Positions 18,592 to 26,802 of a DNA stretch of 64,000 nt are shown piece by piece (position 1 is the first letter of the stretch; every line of letters begins with the position of its first letter). This DNA comes from Mangrovimonas futianensis (GTDB taxonomy: Bacteria > Bacteroidota > Bacteroidia > Flavobacteriales > Flavobacteriaceae). The translations under genes and the position numbers were made by a program. The stretch is taken from the NCBI RefSeq assembly GCF_021245805.1, contig NZ_JAJJNF010000001.1, positions 576,313 through 640,312 on the forward strand. The letters run 5' to 3'. The notes below the pieces were generated by a model. It was not told the origin of the DNA, did no database searches, and saw only the letters and a list, made by a program, of their open reading frames with translations.

Positions 18592-18939
18592 ATGAAAAAA
18601 ATATTCTACATCTTTCTTTTATTGTTTGCGGTGTTTATTTTTTTCATTGCCAAATCAAACATCATCTCAGATCCAAAACCTGAGGAATGTGCTAGTCAAA
18701 CGGTACAGATTGTTGAGATTTATGAAGGTTCCTCTCATGATATTGTCTTTAAGGATGGCAGCGGGGATTTATACTACATTAACCGGGGTCTGGAAAGAGG
18801 CCTAAATTTAGATAGCCTTAACAAGCAAATTTTAAATAAATCCGTTACTTTGCAACTGCCAAAGCTGTTTTGGGGCACTTCTGAACATATTGCCCAAATA
18901 CAGCTAGGAAACCAGATTATTTTTACCGAATTCAATTGA
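18592..18939 (+). CDS. Small membrane-anchored or exported protein of unknown function
   Basis: I do not recognise this 115-residue protein. It has an N-terminal hydrophobic helix (residues 4-20), then a mostly beta-type domain with VQIVEIYEGSSHDIVFKDGS and LGNQIIFTEFN, probably outside the cytoplasm. It begins 8 bp after ftsX, and its stop is 2 bp before the ATG of the DUF3098 gene, so it is cotranscribed. In relatives I recall, DUF3098 directly follows ftsX, so this gene may be an insertion in the operon. Confidence 0.75.
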   Translation: MKKIFYIFLLLFAVFIFFIAKSNIISDPKPEECASQTVQIVEIYEGSSHDIVFKDGSGDLYYINRGLERGLNLDSLNKQILNKSVTLQLPKLFWGTSEHIAQIQLGNQIIFTEFN

Positions 18940-18941
18940 TT

Positions 18942-19196
18942 ATGGGAGAGAAAAAACGTAGAGAAGAAGCCAAAGGGCAATTCCTTTTTGGGAAAAAGAA
19001 CTACAAATTCATGCTTATTGGTTTAGCCTTTATTGCCGTTGGTTTTATTTTGATGTCTGGTGGCGGAAGCGACGATCCCAATGTCTTCAATCCTGATATT
19101 TTTAGTTTTAGACGTATTCGATTGGCCCCTACTCTTGTTTTGATTGGGTTTGCCATTGAAGTTTATGCCATCTTGGTCAACCCAGACAAAGACTAA
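18942..19196 (+). CDS. DUF3098 membrane protein
   Basis: An 84-residue protein with two membrane helices (about 22-40 and 60-78), a basic N-terminus (MGEKKRREEAKGQFLFGKKNY) and a conserved GGGSDDPNVFNPDIFSFRRI loop diagnostic of DUF3098. The function is unknown. It always sits near ftsX and uppP in this group, suggesting a role in cell-envelope growth or division. The start is the ATG at 18942. A TTG two codons upstream overlaps the stop of the preceding gene. Confidence 0.85.
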   Translation: MGEKKRREEAKGQFLFGKKNYKFMLIGLAFIAVGFILMSGGGSDDPNVFNPDIFSFRRIRLAPTLVLIGFAIEVYAILVNPDKD

Positions 19197-19236
19197 CTGG
19201 CTTCTCATTACTTAAACTGCAACCATACCAATTTTC

Positions 19237-20031
19237 ATGGACATCATTGATTCAATCATTTTAGGTATTATACAAGGACTTACCGAGTTTTTACCTGTAT
19301 CTTCCAGCGGCCATTTGGAACTGGGAAAAGCCATTCTAGGGGATAATTCCGTACCTAAGGAAAGTCTGTTGTTTACCGTTGTATTACACTTTGCAACAGC
19401 ATTGAGCACCTTGGTTATTTTCAGAAAAGACATTTACAACATTATCAAAGGAATTTTAAAATTCCAATGGAATGACGATTTACAATTTGCGGTTAAAATC
19501 GGTATTTCCATGATTCCAGCAGTCATTATAGGCTTATTGTTCCAAGAAGAATTGGAAAGTCTGTTCAGTGGAAACATTCTGTTGGTAGGCTTGATGCTAT
19601 TGGTTACAGCAGCCCTTTTATTCTTGGCAGATCGTGCCAAAGACACACAAAAACCAGTAAGTTTTGCCAATGCCTTTGTGATTGGAATATCACAAGCTAT
19701 TGCTATGTTGCCCGGTATTTCCAGATCTGGAGCGACCATTTCTACATCTGTATTGCTAGGAAACGACAAAACCAAAGCCGCTAGATTTTCTTTCTTAATG
19801 GTGGTCCCTTTAATATTAGGGAAAATTGCAAAAGATATTTTAGGGGGCGAATTAACTTATGAAGCTACCAACTTTATGCCTTTGACCATAGGTTTTATTG
19901 CTGCCTTTGTATCAGGGTTATTTGCTTGCACCTGGATGATTTCTTTGGTAAGAAAAAGCAAACTCACCTATTTTGCAGTCTATTGTGCCATCGTTGGTTT
20001 AATTGCCATCATTTATTCATTCACAAGCTAA
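19237..20031 (+). CDS. uppP: Undecaprenyl-diphosphatase
   Basis: A 264-residue BacA/UppP-family membrane enzyme that dephosphorylates undecaprenyl diphosphate to recycle the lipid carrier for peptidoglycan and other glycans. Both signature regions are present: GLTEFLPVSSSGHLEL (residues 15-30) and LPGISRSGATIS (about 158-169). Seven or eight hydrophobic segments cover the rest. Its stop overlaps the truB start by 1 bp (TAATG), so the two are coupled. Confidence 0.96.
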   Translation: MDIIDSIILGIIQGLTEFLPVSSSGHLELGKAILGDNSVPKESLLFTVVLHFATALSTLVIFRKDIYNIIKGILKFQWNDDLQFAVKIGISMIPAVIIGLLFQEELESLFSGNILLVGLMLLVTAALLFLADRAKDTQKPVSFANAFVIGISQAIAMLPGISRSGATISTSVLLGNDKTKAARFSFLMVVPLILGKIAKDILGGELTYEATNFMPLTIGFIAAFVSGLFACTWMISLVRKSKLTYFAVYCAIVGLIAIIYSFTS

Positions 20032-20717
20032 TGATAACGGGAGAAGATTTTAAAAACGGACAGGTGCTGCTCATTGACAAGCCTTTGGATTGGACTTCCT
20101 TTCAAGTGGTGAACAAGCTTCGTTGGGCAATTAGAAAAAAACACAACCTTAAAAAAATAAAAGTGGGTCACGCAGGAACCCTAGATCCTTTGGCTACTGG
20201 GTTATTGGTCATCTGTACAGGAAAAAAAACCAAGGAAATACAAACCTTCCAAGGTCAGGAAAAAGAATACACCGGAACCATCGTATTGGGAAGCACGACA
20301 CCCTCTTATGATTTGGAAACTGAAATTGATCAAACCTTTCCTACCGAGCATATTTCCGAAACCTTGATTCACGAAACCACCAAACAGTTTATTGGTGACA
20401 TCCAGCAATTTCCACCTGTATTTTCTGCCATTAAAAAGGAAGGAAAGCGCCTTTACGAATTTGCCAGAGAAGGCAAAGAAGTAGAAATTCAATCCAGAAT
20501 CATTAACATATCAGAATTCGAAATCACCCAAATAAATGGGTTGCATGTAGATTTTAGAGTGGTTTGCAGCAAAGGAACTTACATCCGCTCTTTGGCCCAT
20601 GATTTTGGAAAAGCATTGAATTCTGGAGGACATCTTTCAGCTCTCAGACGTACTAGAATTGGCGATTTCTCCATTGAGAATAGCCAGTCCATTGATAGCT
20701 TTTTGGACAACTTATGA
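20031..20717 (+). CDS. truB: tRNA pseudouridine(55) synthase
   Basis: A 228-residue enzyme that makes pseudouridine 55 in the T-arm of tRNAs. The catalytic motif GHAGTLDPLATGLL is at 46-59, with the nucleophile D52. YEFAREGKEVE and CSKGTYIRSLAHDFG are also family motifs. The frame is open further upstream inside uppP, but the ATG at 20031, overlapping the uppP stop, gives the family N-terminus. The C-terminal PUA domain is short or absent, common in this phylum. Confidence 0.96.
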   Translation: MITGEDFKNGQVLLIDKPLDWTSFQVVNKLRWAIRKKHNLKKIKVGHAGTLDPLATGLLVICTGKKTKEIQTFQGQEKEYTGTIVLGSTTPSYDLETEIDQTFPTEHISETLIHETTKQFIGDIQQFPPVFSAIKKEGKRLYEFAREGKEVEIQSRIINISEFEITQINGLHVDFRVVCSKGTYIRSLAHDFGKALNSGGHLSALRRTRIGDFSIENSQSIDSFLDNL

Positions 20718-20782
20718 ACTAAAAACGTGAATTTTACGTATATTTCGTGAAAACTAACGGCATCCAACCCAAATTGTGACGT

Positions 20783-21517
20783 TTGAATTTATCTGATAAA
20801 CATAAGGCCATTCTCATAACAGCACTCATTTCTGGTACTGTTTTGCTCACCGTTTTCAATATGCATTTAAAAAGGCAAAAAGAGGTGCTTGCAGAAAGCT
20901 ACTACGAAATGGAGCCTCAAGAAATGCTTGAAGAGCTTAAAAAACTGGAAGAATTGGAAGCCGAGGCAGAAGACAATGCCGCCAATAGCACCAATAAGGC
21001 CATAAACGAAACCAGCACTTACAAACGTTTCGCTCAAGCATACCAACCCATTGAGCCACCTCAAGACTACGAATTAAAAAACACCGAAACCACAGATGTA
21101 TCAGAAGAGCCTATGGAAGATTCCAGTGCTGACAGCGATGCAGGTATCGATGAGGAGACCATGAGTTCTTTCAATGAGGTTAATGCCCTATTAAAAAAAC
21201 AACGCAGTAGTGCAGCTCCAGGAGAACAATCGGTTAACAAAAATACAACCATCAGATACTCCCTTAAGGACCGAACTCATGAATACCTTCCCATTCCTAT
21301 TTACCTCTGTGAAGATGGCGGAAAAGTGGTCATTAATATAACAGTTAACGAACAGGGCATGGTCACCAAGGCTAACGTGAACGGATCTACAAATACCTCA
21401 AACGAGTGTTTGGAAGAAAGTGCTTTGGAATATGCCAAAAAGGCCAGATTTAATCCCGATCGGGCTAAAAAAAACCAATTAGGAACCATTACATTTTTGT
21501 TTAAATCCAAACATTAG
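20783..21517 (+). CDS. TonB-like energy transducer (TTG start)
   Basis: A 244-residue protein. It has a cytoplasmic start, one membrane helix at about 8-25 (AILITALISGTVLLTVFN), an acidic Glu/Asp-rich periplasmic linker with PIEPPQDYEL, and a C-terminal TonB-type domain with GGKVVINITVNEQGMVTKANV and ALEYAKKARFNPD. It should span the periplasm to energise outer-membrane receptors. The only start giving the membrane anchor is TTG at 20783; an in-frame TGA lies just upstream. It follows truB by 65 bp. Its receptor partners are unknown; two TonB receptors lie elsewhere in the window. Confidence 0.85.
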   Translation: MNLSDKHKAILITALISGTVLLTVFNMHLKRQKEVLAESYYEMEPQEMLEELKKLEELEAEAEDNAANSTNKAINETSTYKRFAQAYQPIEPPQDYELKNTETTDVSEEPMEDSSADSDAGIDEETMSSFNEVNALLKKQRSSAAPGEQSVNKNTTIRYSLKDRTHEYLPIPIYLCEDGGKVVINITVNEQGMVTKANVNGSTNTSNECLEESALEYAKKARFNPDRAKKNQLGTITFLFKSKH

Positions 21518-21559
21518 GTTCCGTTTCTTTCTTATCTTAGTGTCTTAATTTGGCACAAA

Positions 21560-22123
21560 ATGGCGAAACATAAATGTGGCTGGTGTGTAGGCGACGACCT
21601 CTATGAAGCTTACCATGATCAAGAATGGGGCGTTCCTGTTTATGACGACGAAACCCTTTTTGAATTCCTTGTTTTAGAAACCTTTCAAGCAGGTTTAAGT
21701 TGGATTACCATCCTAAGAAAACGCGACAACTTTAGAAAAGCCTTTGATGATTTTGACTATCATAAAATAGCACACTATTCAGAAGAAAAAATATTGGATC
21801 TCCTTCAAGATGCGGGCATCATTAGAAACAAACTGAAAGTACGCGCCACTGTGACCAATGCCCAGGCATTCATGAAAGTCCAGGAAGAATTCGGGTCGTT
21901 TTCCAAATACATTTGGGGATTTGTAGATGGCAAACCCATTAAAAACAAATTGGATCATTACAAGTCAGCACCTGCTACCACACCACTCAGCGATGCCATA
22001 AGTAAAGATTTAAAGAAACGCGGGTTTAAGTTTGTTGGCTCTACCGTTATTTACGCTCATATGCAGGCTACAGGTATGGTCAATGACCATGAAGTGAATT
22101 GCTTTAGGTATCAAGAAGTTTAG
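21560..22123 (+). CDS. tag: DNA-3-methyladenine glycosylase I
   Basis: A 187-residue Tag protein that excises 3-methyladenine from alkylated DNA. The four zinc ligands match the E. coli pattern shifted by two: C6, H19, H177 and C181 (HMQATGMVNDHEVNCF). The substrate pocket segment ETFQAGLSWITILRKR is present. It lies between the TonB-like gene and the exporter pair, with gaps of 42 bp and 1 bp, so the last three genes are likely cotranscribed. Confidence 0.96.
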   Translation: MAKHKCGWCVGDDLYEAYHDQEWGVPVYDDETLFEFLVLETFQAGLSWITILRKRDNFRKAFDDFDYHKIAHYSEEKILDLLQDAGIIRNKLKVRATVTNAQAFMKVQEEFGSFSKYIWGFVDGKPIKNKLDHYKSAPATTPLSDAISKDLKKRGFKFVGSTVIYAHMQATGMVNDHEVNCFRYQEV

Positions 22124-22124
22124 T

Positions 22125-22904
22125 ATGCAACAGGCTAGCAACAATAACGAGCATTTAAACGATCTAGGAGACCTCCTTCTCGAGGTGGGGACCTTATTGA
22201 TGAGTGCTGGGGCCAACACAAACAGGATTCGGGTGACCATGAAACGGATTGCCCAAAGCTATCACAACCAAGCCGAATTTCTCATAACCCATAGGGCCAT
22301 CATGTTGACTATCTATGACGAAAAAGGCAAAACCTTTTTCAATCAAGTAAAGCAAACGTATGCCCAGGTCCCCGATTTCACTATGGTAAGCGGCATCAGT
22401 CGTTTAAGCTGGCACATAGTTGAAGAACAATTACCCATGGCCGAAGTTAGGAAAGAAATCGAGCGTTTAAAATCCAAACCCAAATATCCAAGATGGGTGG
22501 TTTTGGCAGCTGTGGCATTCGCCTGTAGTTCCTTTTGCAGGTTAGCGGGAGGCGATCCCCTTGAAATGGGAGCCGTCTTTATTGCAGCCATTACAGGTCT
22601 CTTTCTTAGACAGGAATTAACCAAGAAGAGCTTCAACCCTTATTTCACCGTATTTTTAGCGGCGTTCCTATCCACAATAATCTCTGGAAGTCTTGGCTAT
22701 TTTGGGCTTTATGAGCACGATAACATCACCTTAGTAACTTCCATTTTATATTTGATTCCTGGGATTCCATTAATTAATTCCATTTCTGATTTCTTGGATG
22801 GCTATTCCCTAAACGGATTGGTAAGAGCTGTAAACGGGTTTGTTATTTCCTTTGCCATTGCATCGGGATTATTGATAGCCTTATTAATCTATAATTTCGT
22901 ATAA
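22125..22904 (+). CDS. Threonine/serine exporter, N-terminal subunit (ThrE/DUF1212)
   Basis: A 259-residue protein. A soluble N-terminal part has LLMSAGANTNRIRVTMKRIA and a catalytic-like FTMVSGISRLSW segment. Five membrane helices follow from residue 122. GGDPLEMGAVFIAAITGLFLR and YLIPGIPLINSISDFLDGY are family motifs of DUF1212/ThrE_1. Together with the next gene it forms the split version of the amino-acid exporter family ThrE. The actual substrate here is unknown. Start is 1 bp after the tag stop. Confidence 0.9.
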   Translation: MQQASNNNEHLNDLGDLLLEVGTLLMSAGANTNRIRVTMKRIAQSYHNQAEFLITHRAIMLTIYDEKGKTFFNQVKQTYAQVPDFTMVSGISRLSWHIVEEQLPMAEVRKEIERLKSKPKYPRWVVLAAVAFACSSFCRLAGGDPLEMGAVFIAAITGLFLRQELTKKSFNPYFTVFLAAFLSTIISGSLGYFGLYEHDNITLVTSILYLIPGIPLINSISDFLDGYSLNGLVRAVNGFVISFAIASGLLIALLIYNFV

Positions 22905-22907
22905 CGG

Positions 22908-23417
22908 ATGGACTGGATGCACTTTATAGAAAGTTGGTTTTGGTTTGGTTTTGCTGCCTTGGGGTTTGCCATCTTGTTTAACGTTCCCAAAAGAACCCTA
23001 ACTGCCATTTTTATGATGGGGGGATTTGGTGGTCTTGTCAAACTGTTATTCTTAGAATGGAATAACGGTGTTATTTTAGGCACTTTAATTGCCTCTATCT
23101 TTATTGGCTTTGTAAGTATCGCTGCTGCCCATTCCAAGCATTCCCCGCCTTTTGTTTTTGCCATTCCGGCTGTCATTCCTATGGTTCCCGGGTCTTTTGC
23201 CTACCATACCATGAAAGGGATTATCAAACTGGCTTACAACCAAACTCCTGAAGATTTTTTACCGTTGCTCAACGAGACTGTGACCAATGGCTTCAAGACC
23301 ATGTTCATTCTTTTGGCCATTGCTGTAGGGGTGTTTGCCCCTATGTTATTGACCGCAAGGGAATCAGCCAAACAAATAAAAATACCTTTGTTTAACCATG
23401 ACAAAAATCAAGACTAA
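22908..23417 (+). CDS. Threonine/serine exporter, C-terminal subunit (ThrE_2/DUF3815)
   Basis: A 169-residue membrane protein with five hydrophobic segments and the motif PAVIPMVPGSFAYHTMKGI near 88-106, the hallmark of ThrE_2 (DUF3815). It starts 3 bp after the N-terminal subunit and should form one exporter with it. Confidence 0.9.
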   Translation: MDWMHFIESWFWFGFAALGFAILFNVPKRTLTAIFMMGGFGGLVKLLFLEWNNGVILGTLIASIFIGFVSIAAAHSKHSPPFVFAIPAVIPMVPGSFAYHTMKGIIKLAYNQTPEDFLPLLNETVTNGFKTMFILLAIAVGVFAPMLLTARESAKQIKIPLFNHDKNQD

Positions 23418-23483
23418 GGAAGCTTTTTTAACATTCATTTTTTTCGTATCTTAGAGATACTTCACAAACTAATTTATTTAAAA

Positions 23484-23930
23484 ATGAGAACATTAATCTC
23501 CAGTCTGCTATTGGGTTTATTAGTCATTTTTTCGTGTAACAACGATGACGATAGCAGCTCAAACAACACCCAAAATGAAATTGAAAATAATGTCACCGCT
23601 AGCACTTGGAGGATTACTAAGTTTATTGACTCGGGGGATAACGAAACTGCCAATTTCTCTGGTTACAATTTCAACTTTATGAGCAATGGTACCGTGAGTG
23701 CCTCCAATGGTAGCAACACCTACGAAGGCACTTGGAGCATCACAGATAGTAATAGCAATGATGATAGCCAAGATGACTTGCATTTCAATCTGCACTTTAA
23801 CCTCACCAATAATTTTGAAGATTTAAATGACGACTGGGATTTTATTTCGCAAACGGCTACAAAAATTGAATTGATTGATGTAAGTGGCGGCAATGGTGGT
23901 ACGGATTATTTGACATTTGAGAAGAATTAA
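23484..23930 (+). CDS. Lipocalin-like lipoprotein
   Basis: A 148-residue lipoprotein with signal MRTLISSLLLGLLVIFSC (Cys18) and an Asp/Ser/Asn-rich linker. A small beta domain (ASTWRITKFIDSG ... TYEGTWSITD ... TATKIELIDVSG) resembles flavobacterial lipocalin-like domains. It is probably surface or periplasmic, with unknown ligand. A TATCTTAG element 35 bp before the ATG resembles a -7 box. The last few codons lie in a block that also occurs downstream of the T9SS gene at 25605, which suggests recombination at this 3' end. Confidence 0.75.
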   Translation: MRTLISSLLLGLLVIFSCNNDDDSSSNNTQNEIENNVTASTWRITKFIDSGDNETANFSGYNFNFMSNGTVSASNGSNTYEGTWSITDSNSNDDSQDDLHFNLHFNLTNNFEDLNDDWDFISQTATKIELIDVSGGNGGTDYLTFEKN

Positions 23931-24003
23931 GACTTAACCCACTTAATGACCTGTCGATATCTGCTTTCCAATATTGCGGATTTGCAATCCGTGATTCTGA
24001 CTT
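23931..24003 (-). pseudogene. Relic of the 3' end of a T9SS sorting-domain gene
   Basis: Read on the minus strand, this stretch ends in VIKWVKS and a stop, the same seven final residues as the T9SS protein at 25605-26693. Nucleotide identity is about 80 percent over some 35 bp and extends through the stop codon into the flank. Upstream, the frame runs into a palindromic REP-like element and no gene body remains. I read it as a deleted or rearranged copy. It could also be a small conversion tract. Confidence 0.55.
23975..23993. repeat. REP-like palindrome (GGATT...AATCC)
   Basis: The hairpin is CGGATT, TGC, AATCCG with wobble extensions on each side. It lies in an intergenic site next to a gene relic and about 1 kb from a REP-associated transposase, but its stem and loop differ from the palindromes flanking that transposase. 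Confidence 0.5.
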
Positions 24004-24043
24004 AAATAACAAGAATATCTTATCCCCTTGCACTGATTAAACA

Positions 24044-24577
24044 TTATCGAATTTGTTTTTGTCTATCTGGATGTTGTATTTTAAGGGAGCTAAAAAAATC
24101 ATTTTTCCTATCCTCATCAAATTTTTTAACCATTGCATAAATCCCGTAATACTGTACACCATTAAGCTGCAATATTAAACACTCAGCTGTTTTAATTTCG
24201 CTTTCCCTATCAATAAAAATCATCTTATATGCTTCAAAATCATCAATAAAAATCTGAATAGAATTGGAATAATCAAACTTTTTACCCTTTAGCATTTCTA
24301 TCACCTGATTAGATATAAGTTTATAATTGGATCTCAGCTTAAATAAGCTACTGCTACAATCTTTTATTTCAATACCTCCCAAATCTACAGGTACTGACCT
24401 TACAAAAACAAAGGAATCGTTTTCATTTTGGAAATGATAGCCAACTGCCTTGGCTCCGCTTTCAAGTTGTTCATATTTTTTTACCGAACCAGGAAATTCT
24501 ACTGAAATAACTTCATCAATTTTAGTTTGGCTATTAACTGTTAAAGCAAACAACAGTAAAAACAATGTAATTCTCAT
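24044..24577 (-). CDS. Secreted protein of unknown function
   Basis: I do not recognise this 177-residue protein. It has a short signal peptide (MRITLFLLLFALTVNSQ) and a mixed alpha/beta body with VEFPGSVKKYEQLESGAKAVGY, FVFVRSVPVDLGGIEIK and an amphipathic C-terminal stretch. The VxFPG opening is reminiscent of periplasmic stress-type proteins, but that is weak. The gene stands alone between the lipocalin-like gene and a small membrane protein on the same strand. Confidence 0.7.
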   Translation of the reverse strand: MRITLFLLLFALTVNSQTKIDEVISVEFPGSVKKYEQLESGAKAVGYHFQNENDSFVFVRSVPVDLGGIEIKDCSSSLFKLRSNYKLISNQVIEMLKGKKFDYSNSIQIFIDDFEAYKMIFIDRESEIKTAECLILQLNGVQYYGIYAMVKKFDEDRKNDFFSSLKIQHPDRQKQIR

Positions 24578-24668
24578 TTATTTTTAGTAATCTTTTTATT
24601 TTATCTCATCAATCTAACCTTAAGTTTAAAGTAATTTGCCTTCTCAAGATAGTCCATTTTGCTGTGAA

Positions 24669-24854
24669 TCAAGTTATAATCTTATAAATCACCAGAAAAA
24701 TACTTCCAATAATTACACCTAAACTTCTCACAAAAACACTAAAGCGTATTATACTTCCCGACTCTTTGTATTTTTTATAATCACTTTTGATATGGATTGC
24801 ACAATAAAATCCAAACATTATAAACAAAAATATAATTGAGTCTATATCCTTCAT
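24669..24854 (-). CDS. Possible small two-helix membrane protein
   Basis: A 61-residue frame from the ATG ending at 24854: KDIDSIIFLFIMFGFYCAI forms one hydrophobic helix, then a basic loop (KSDYKKYKESG), then a second helix VRSLGVIIGSIFLVIYKII. The alternation of hydrophobic and charged segments looks protein-like. The frame is open a little further upstream, but that part is the palindrome and not family-like. No homologue recognised. Confidence 0.45.
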   Translation of the reverse strand: MKDIDSIIFLFIMFGFYCAIHIKSDYKKYKESGSIIRFSVFVRSLGVIIGSIFLVIYKIIT

Positions 24855-24882
24855 CTCTTTAATAAACCGGTTCCCCCCGCTA

Positions 24883-24903
24883 CCGCACGATTGTATCGTG
24901 TGG
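24883..24903. repeat. REP palindrome at the 3' side of the transposase gene
   Basis: The hairpin CCGCACGA, loop TTGTA, TCGTGTGG is preceded by a C-rich GCTA tract. It shares the loop TTGTA, the flanking GCT and TCC, and stem positions with the element at 25571-25587, but in opposite orientation. Confidence 0.75.
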
Positions 24904-24929
24904 TCCATCTAACTGATTCCAACAAAACT

Positions 24930-25493
24930 TTAGCCAAGATATTGAAAAACTACAATACCATCAAGCAATCCTTTCTCCCCTGCATAATCCCTCGCACTAC
25001 TATAAACATAGTCTTTTGCCTTATACACCAAACCCGCCTCTACAGGATTATTATGCACATAAGTTATTTTTTCCTGTATCACCCTACTACTCCAAAGTTC
25101 TATGGGCTTATTGTCATGACGCCAAAATTGGTAGCCATTAACATTTGACGAATTGTCTGCGGCTTTCCTGAACCGTTCCAACAGAAACACCTTCCTACTT
25201 TCGATTGGGTTTTCAATTATAGCCTTCACTACCGCTTTGCTCGTAAACCGTTTAAAATCCCCCAATAGAAGAGCAGGATCCCGACCTTGAACACTTCTGA
25301 AAACCAAATGAACATGATTGGTCATAATGCACCATGCCGCTATCTCCATCCCTTTCTCATTTTGACAATAGGACAAACTTTCTAAAACAATATCTTTGTA
25401 TTGATTCCGGGTAAAAACGTCTAACCATTCCACCACGGCAAAACTCACAAAGTATAGCCCCTCTGGATTATAGAACTTGTAATTGCGACTCAT
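24930..25493 (-). CDS. REP-associated tyrosine transposase (Y1, IS200-like)
   Basis: A 187-residue single-domain HUH nuclease of the RAYT type. It starts SRNYKFYNPEGLYFVSFAVVEW, has the metal-binding HUH motif MTNHVHLVF near 57-65, and a later KITYVHNNPVEAGLV segment whose Tyr is the likely nucleophile. No accessory TnpB gene and no IS ends are present. Inverted palindromes flank it on both sides, as expected for RAYTs that act on REP sequences. It appears intact. Confidence 0.9.
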   Translation of the reverse strand: MSRNYKFYNPEGLYFVSFAVVEWLDVFTRNQYKDIVLESLSYCQNEKGMEIAAWCIMTNHVHLVFRSVQGRDPALLLGDFKRFTSKAVVKAIIENPIESRKVFLLERFRKAADNSSNVNGYQFWRHDNKPIELWSSRVIQEKITYVHNNPVEAGLVYKAKDYVYSSARDYAGEKGLLDGIVVFQYLG

Positions 25494-25570
25494 AAGCCTA
25501 AAAGTACAAAAATCACAAATGAAAAATTCAATTCTGATAGGACTTCAATCAGTCTTTAAAAGGATTAGGA

Positions 25571-25587
25571 ACGCGATACAATCGCGC
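25571..25587. repeat. REP palindrome at the 5' side of the transposase gene
   Basis: The hairpin CGCGA, TACAA, TCGCG on the plus strand reads as CGCGA-TTGTA-TCGCG on the minus strand. It shares the loop TTGTA with the element at 24883-24903 while the stem differs by paired changes (CACGA/TCGTG versus CGCGA/TCGCG). Confidence 0.75.
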
Positions 25588-25604
25588 ACCAGCTGGGAAA
25601 AGAA

Positions 25605-26693
25605 TTAAGATTTCACCCACTTAATAACCTGTTTAGTATCGGTTTGTAAAAAGTAAAGCCCCGATTTCAACGGATTTACATAAAGGCTATTGGTTCCTTC
25701 TTTAAGTTGGAACTGAAGCACTTTGTTTCCATAGATATCATAAACCGTGACACCTTGCACATGCGTGGATTTTAGTAAAAGATGCTCATTCACGGGATTC
25801 TGTTCAAGTCGTAAGCTTTCACGGCTAGCAGACACCTCAACAATTGATAATGTTGCACAAGCATCTTCTATCTCCTCCAGAGTATTACAACCCTCCACAT
25901 TGGTGTCTATAGTAATAACCGCACCTTCAGGTGGGCTTGCCAAATAGTTACAAATAGAGGGCACCGCACAAAGAGATAAACTGCCATTAAGCAGTAAATC
26001 CAGATTGCCCCCAATGCTGGTATCACCAGTACCTAGTCCTTCCAACGAAGCCAAACTAGCATTGTCTTCTATAAAAACACCGCCTTCAGGGCCCCCAACA
26101 ATGGTTTCCACATTGGCCAACGCACTAATATCAGTCAGCAATGGGTTTTCAACAAGCTCCAAAGTCTCGCCAATATAGATCAGGCTATCAAAGCCCAACA
26201 AACTAACTAGCATCCCATTATCCCGAACAATCACCGATCCCTCTACCGAAGTTAATCCTTCAAAGCCTTCCAAATCTTCAAGACTCCCACAGGTTCTGAT
26301 GGTAAATTCTCCCACAATAGCTTCCAAATTGCTCAAGGCAGAAACAGAGCTTAGGGCGTCTAAATCCCTTAAAATAAAACCATCCAAGGCATCATTCCCT
26401 ATGGTTGTAAAATTCTCCATCCCTGCCAAAGTTGTCAGGTTGGGACAATCTCTAATCTCAAATGCTCCAAAGCTTCCCGTCAATTGTGAAAGCACACTTA
26501 AATCCACAATATCGTCACCAGAAATTTCAACATCTACCCCATCTGGTAAAAACGTACAGCTCGGGTAATCTACTGCAAAGGCATCCAACTCGGCTTGGGA
26601 ATTAAAAGCGATGGGAGCAACAGGACATTGAGCTCTCAAAAAAGGGCTGAAAAACACAAAAAGCAAGACAAAGAAAAACCGATAGTTGGCCAT
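25605..26693 (-). CDS. Secreted receptor-L/LRR-like protein with T9SS sorting domain
   Basis: A 362-residue protein with a signal peptide (MANYRFFFVLLFVFFSPFLRAQ). A repeat region of about 40-275 consists of beta-helix-like units (LSNLEAIVGEFTIRTCGSLEDLEGFEGL and similar) resembling the receptor L-domain/LRR fold. A C-terminal T9SS domain follows, with QNPVNEHLLLKS, VYDIYGNKVLQF and final KQVIKWVKS. It should be exported by the type IX system to the surface. Cys pairs in the repeats may form disulfides. The 3' end is partly duplicated near 23931. Confidence 0.82.
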   Translation of the reverse strand: MANYRFFFVLLFVFFSPFLRAQCPVAPIAFNSQAELDAFAVDYPSCTFLPDGVDVEISGDDIVDLSVLSQLTGSFGAFEIRDCPNLTTLAGMENFTTIGNDALDGFILRDLDALSSVSALSNLEAIVGEFTIRTCGSLEDLEGFEGLTSVEGSVIVRDNGMLVSLLGFDSLIYIGETLELVENPLLTDISALANVETIVGGPEGGVFIEDNASLASLEGLGTGDTSIGGNLDLLLNGSLSLCAVPSICNYLASPPEGAVITIDTNVEGCNTLEEIEDACATLSIVEVSASRESLRLEQNPVNEHLLLKSTHVQGVTVYDIYGNKVLQFQLKEGTNSLYVNPLKSGLYFLQTDTKQVIKWVKS

Positions 26694-26802
26694 ATTTCGA
26701 AAGAATAAAAAGAGTTAATAGCCTAATAAATATACGTGTTTTTCTATTAAGAATTGAAACAGATAACACGTATAAACCTCCCTTTATAATGATGATCTCC
26801 TC

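Noticed and set aside
19926..20030. N-terminal extension of truB inside uppP
   Set aside because: The family N-terminus starts at the ATG at 20031, which overlaps the uppP stop.
24855..24908. N-terminal extension of the small membrane protein
   Set aside because: The extension is translated REP palindrome sequence; the ATG ending at 24854 gives a normal membrane protein start.
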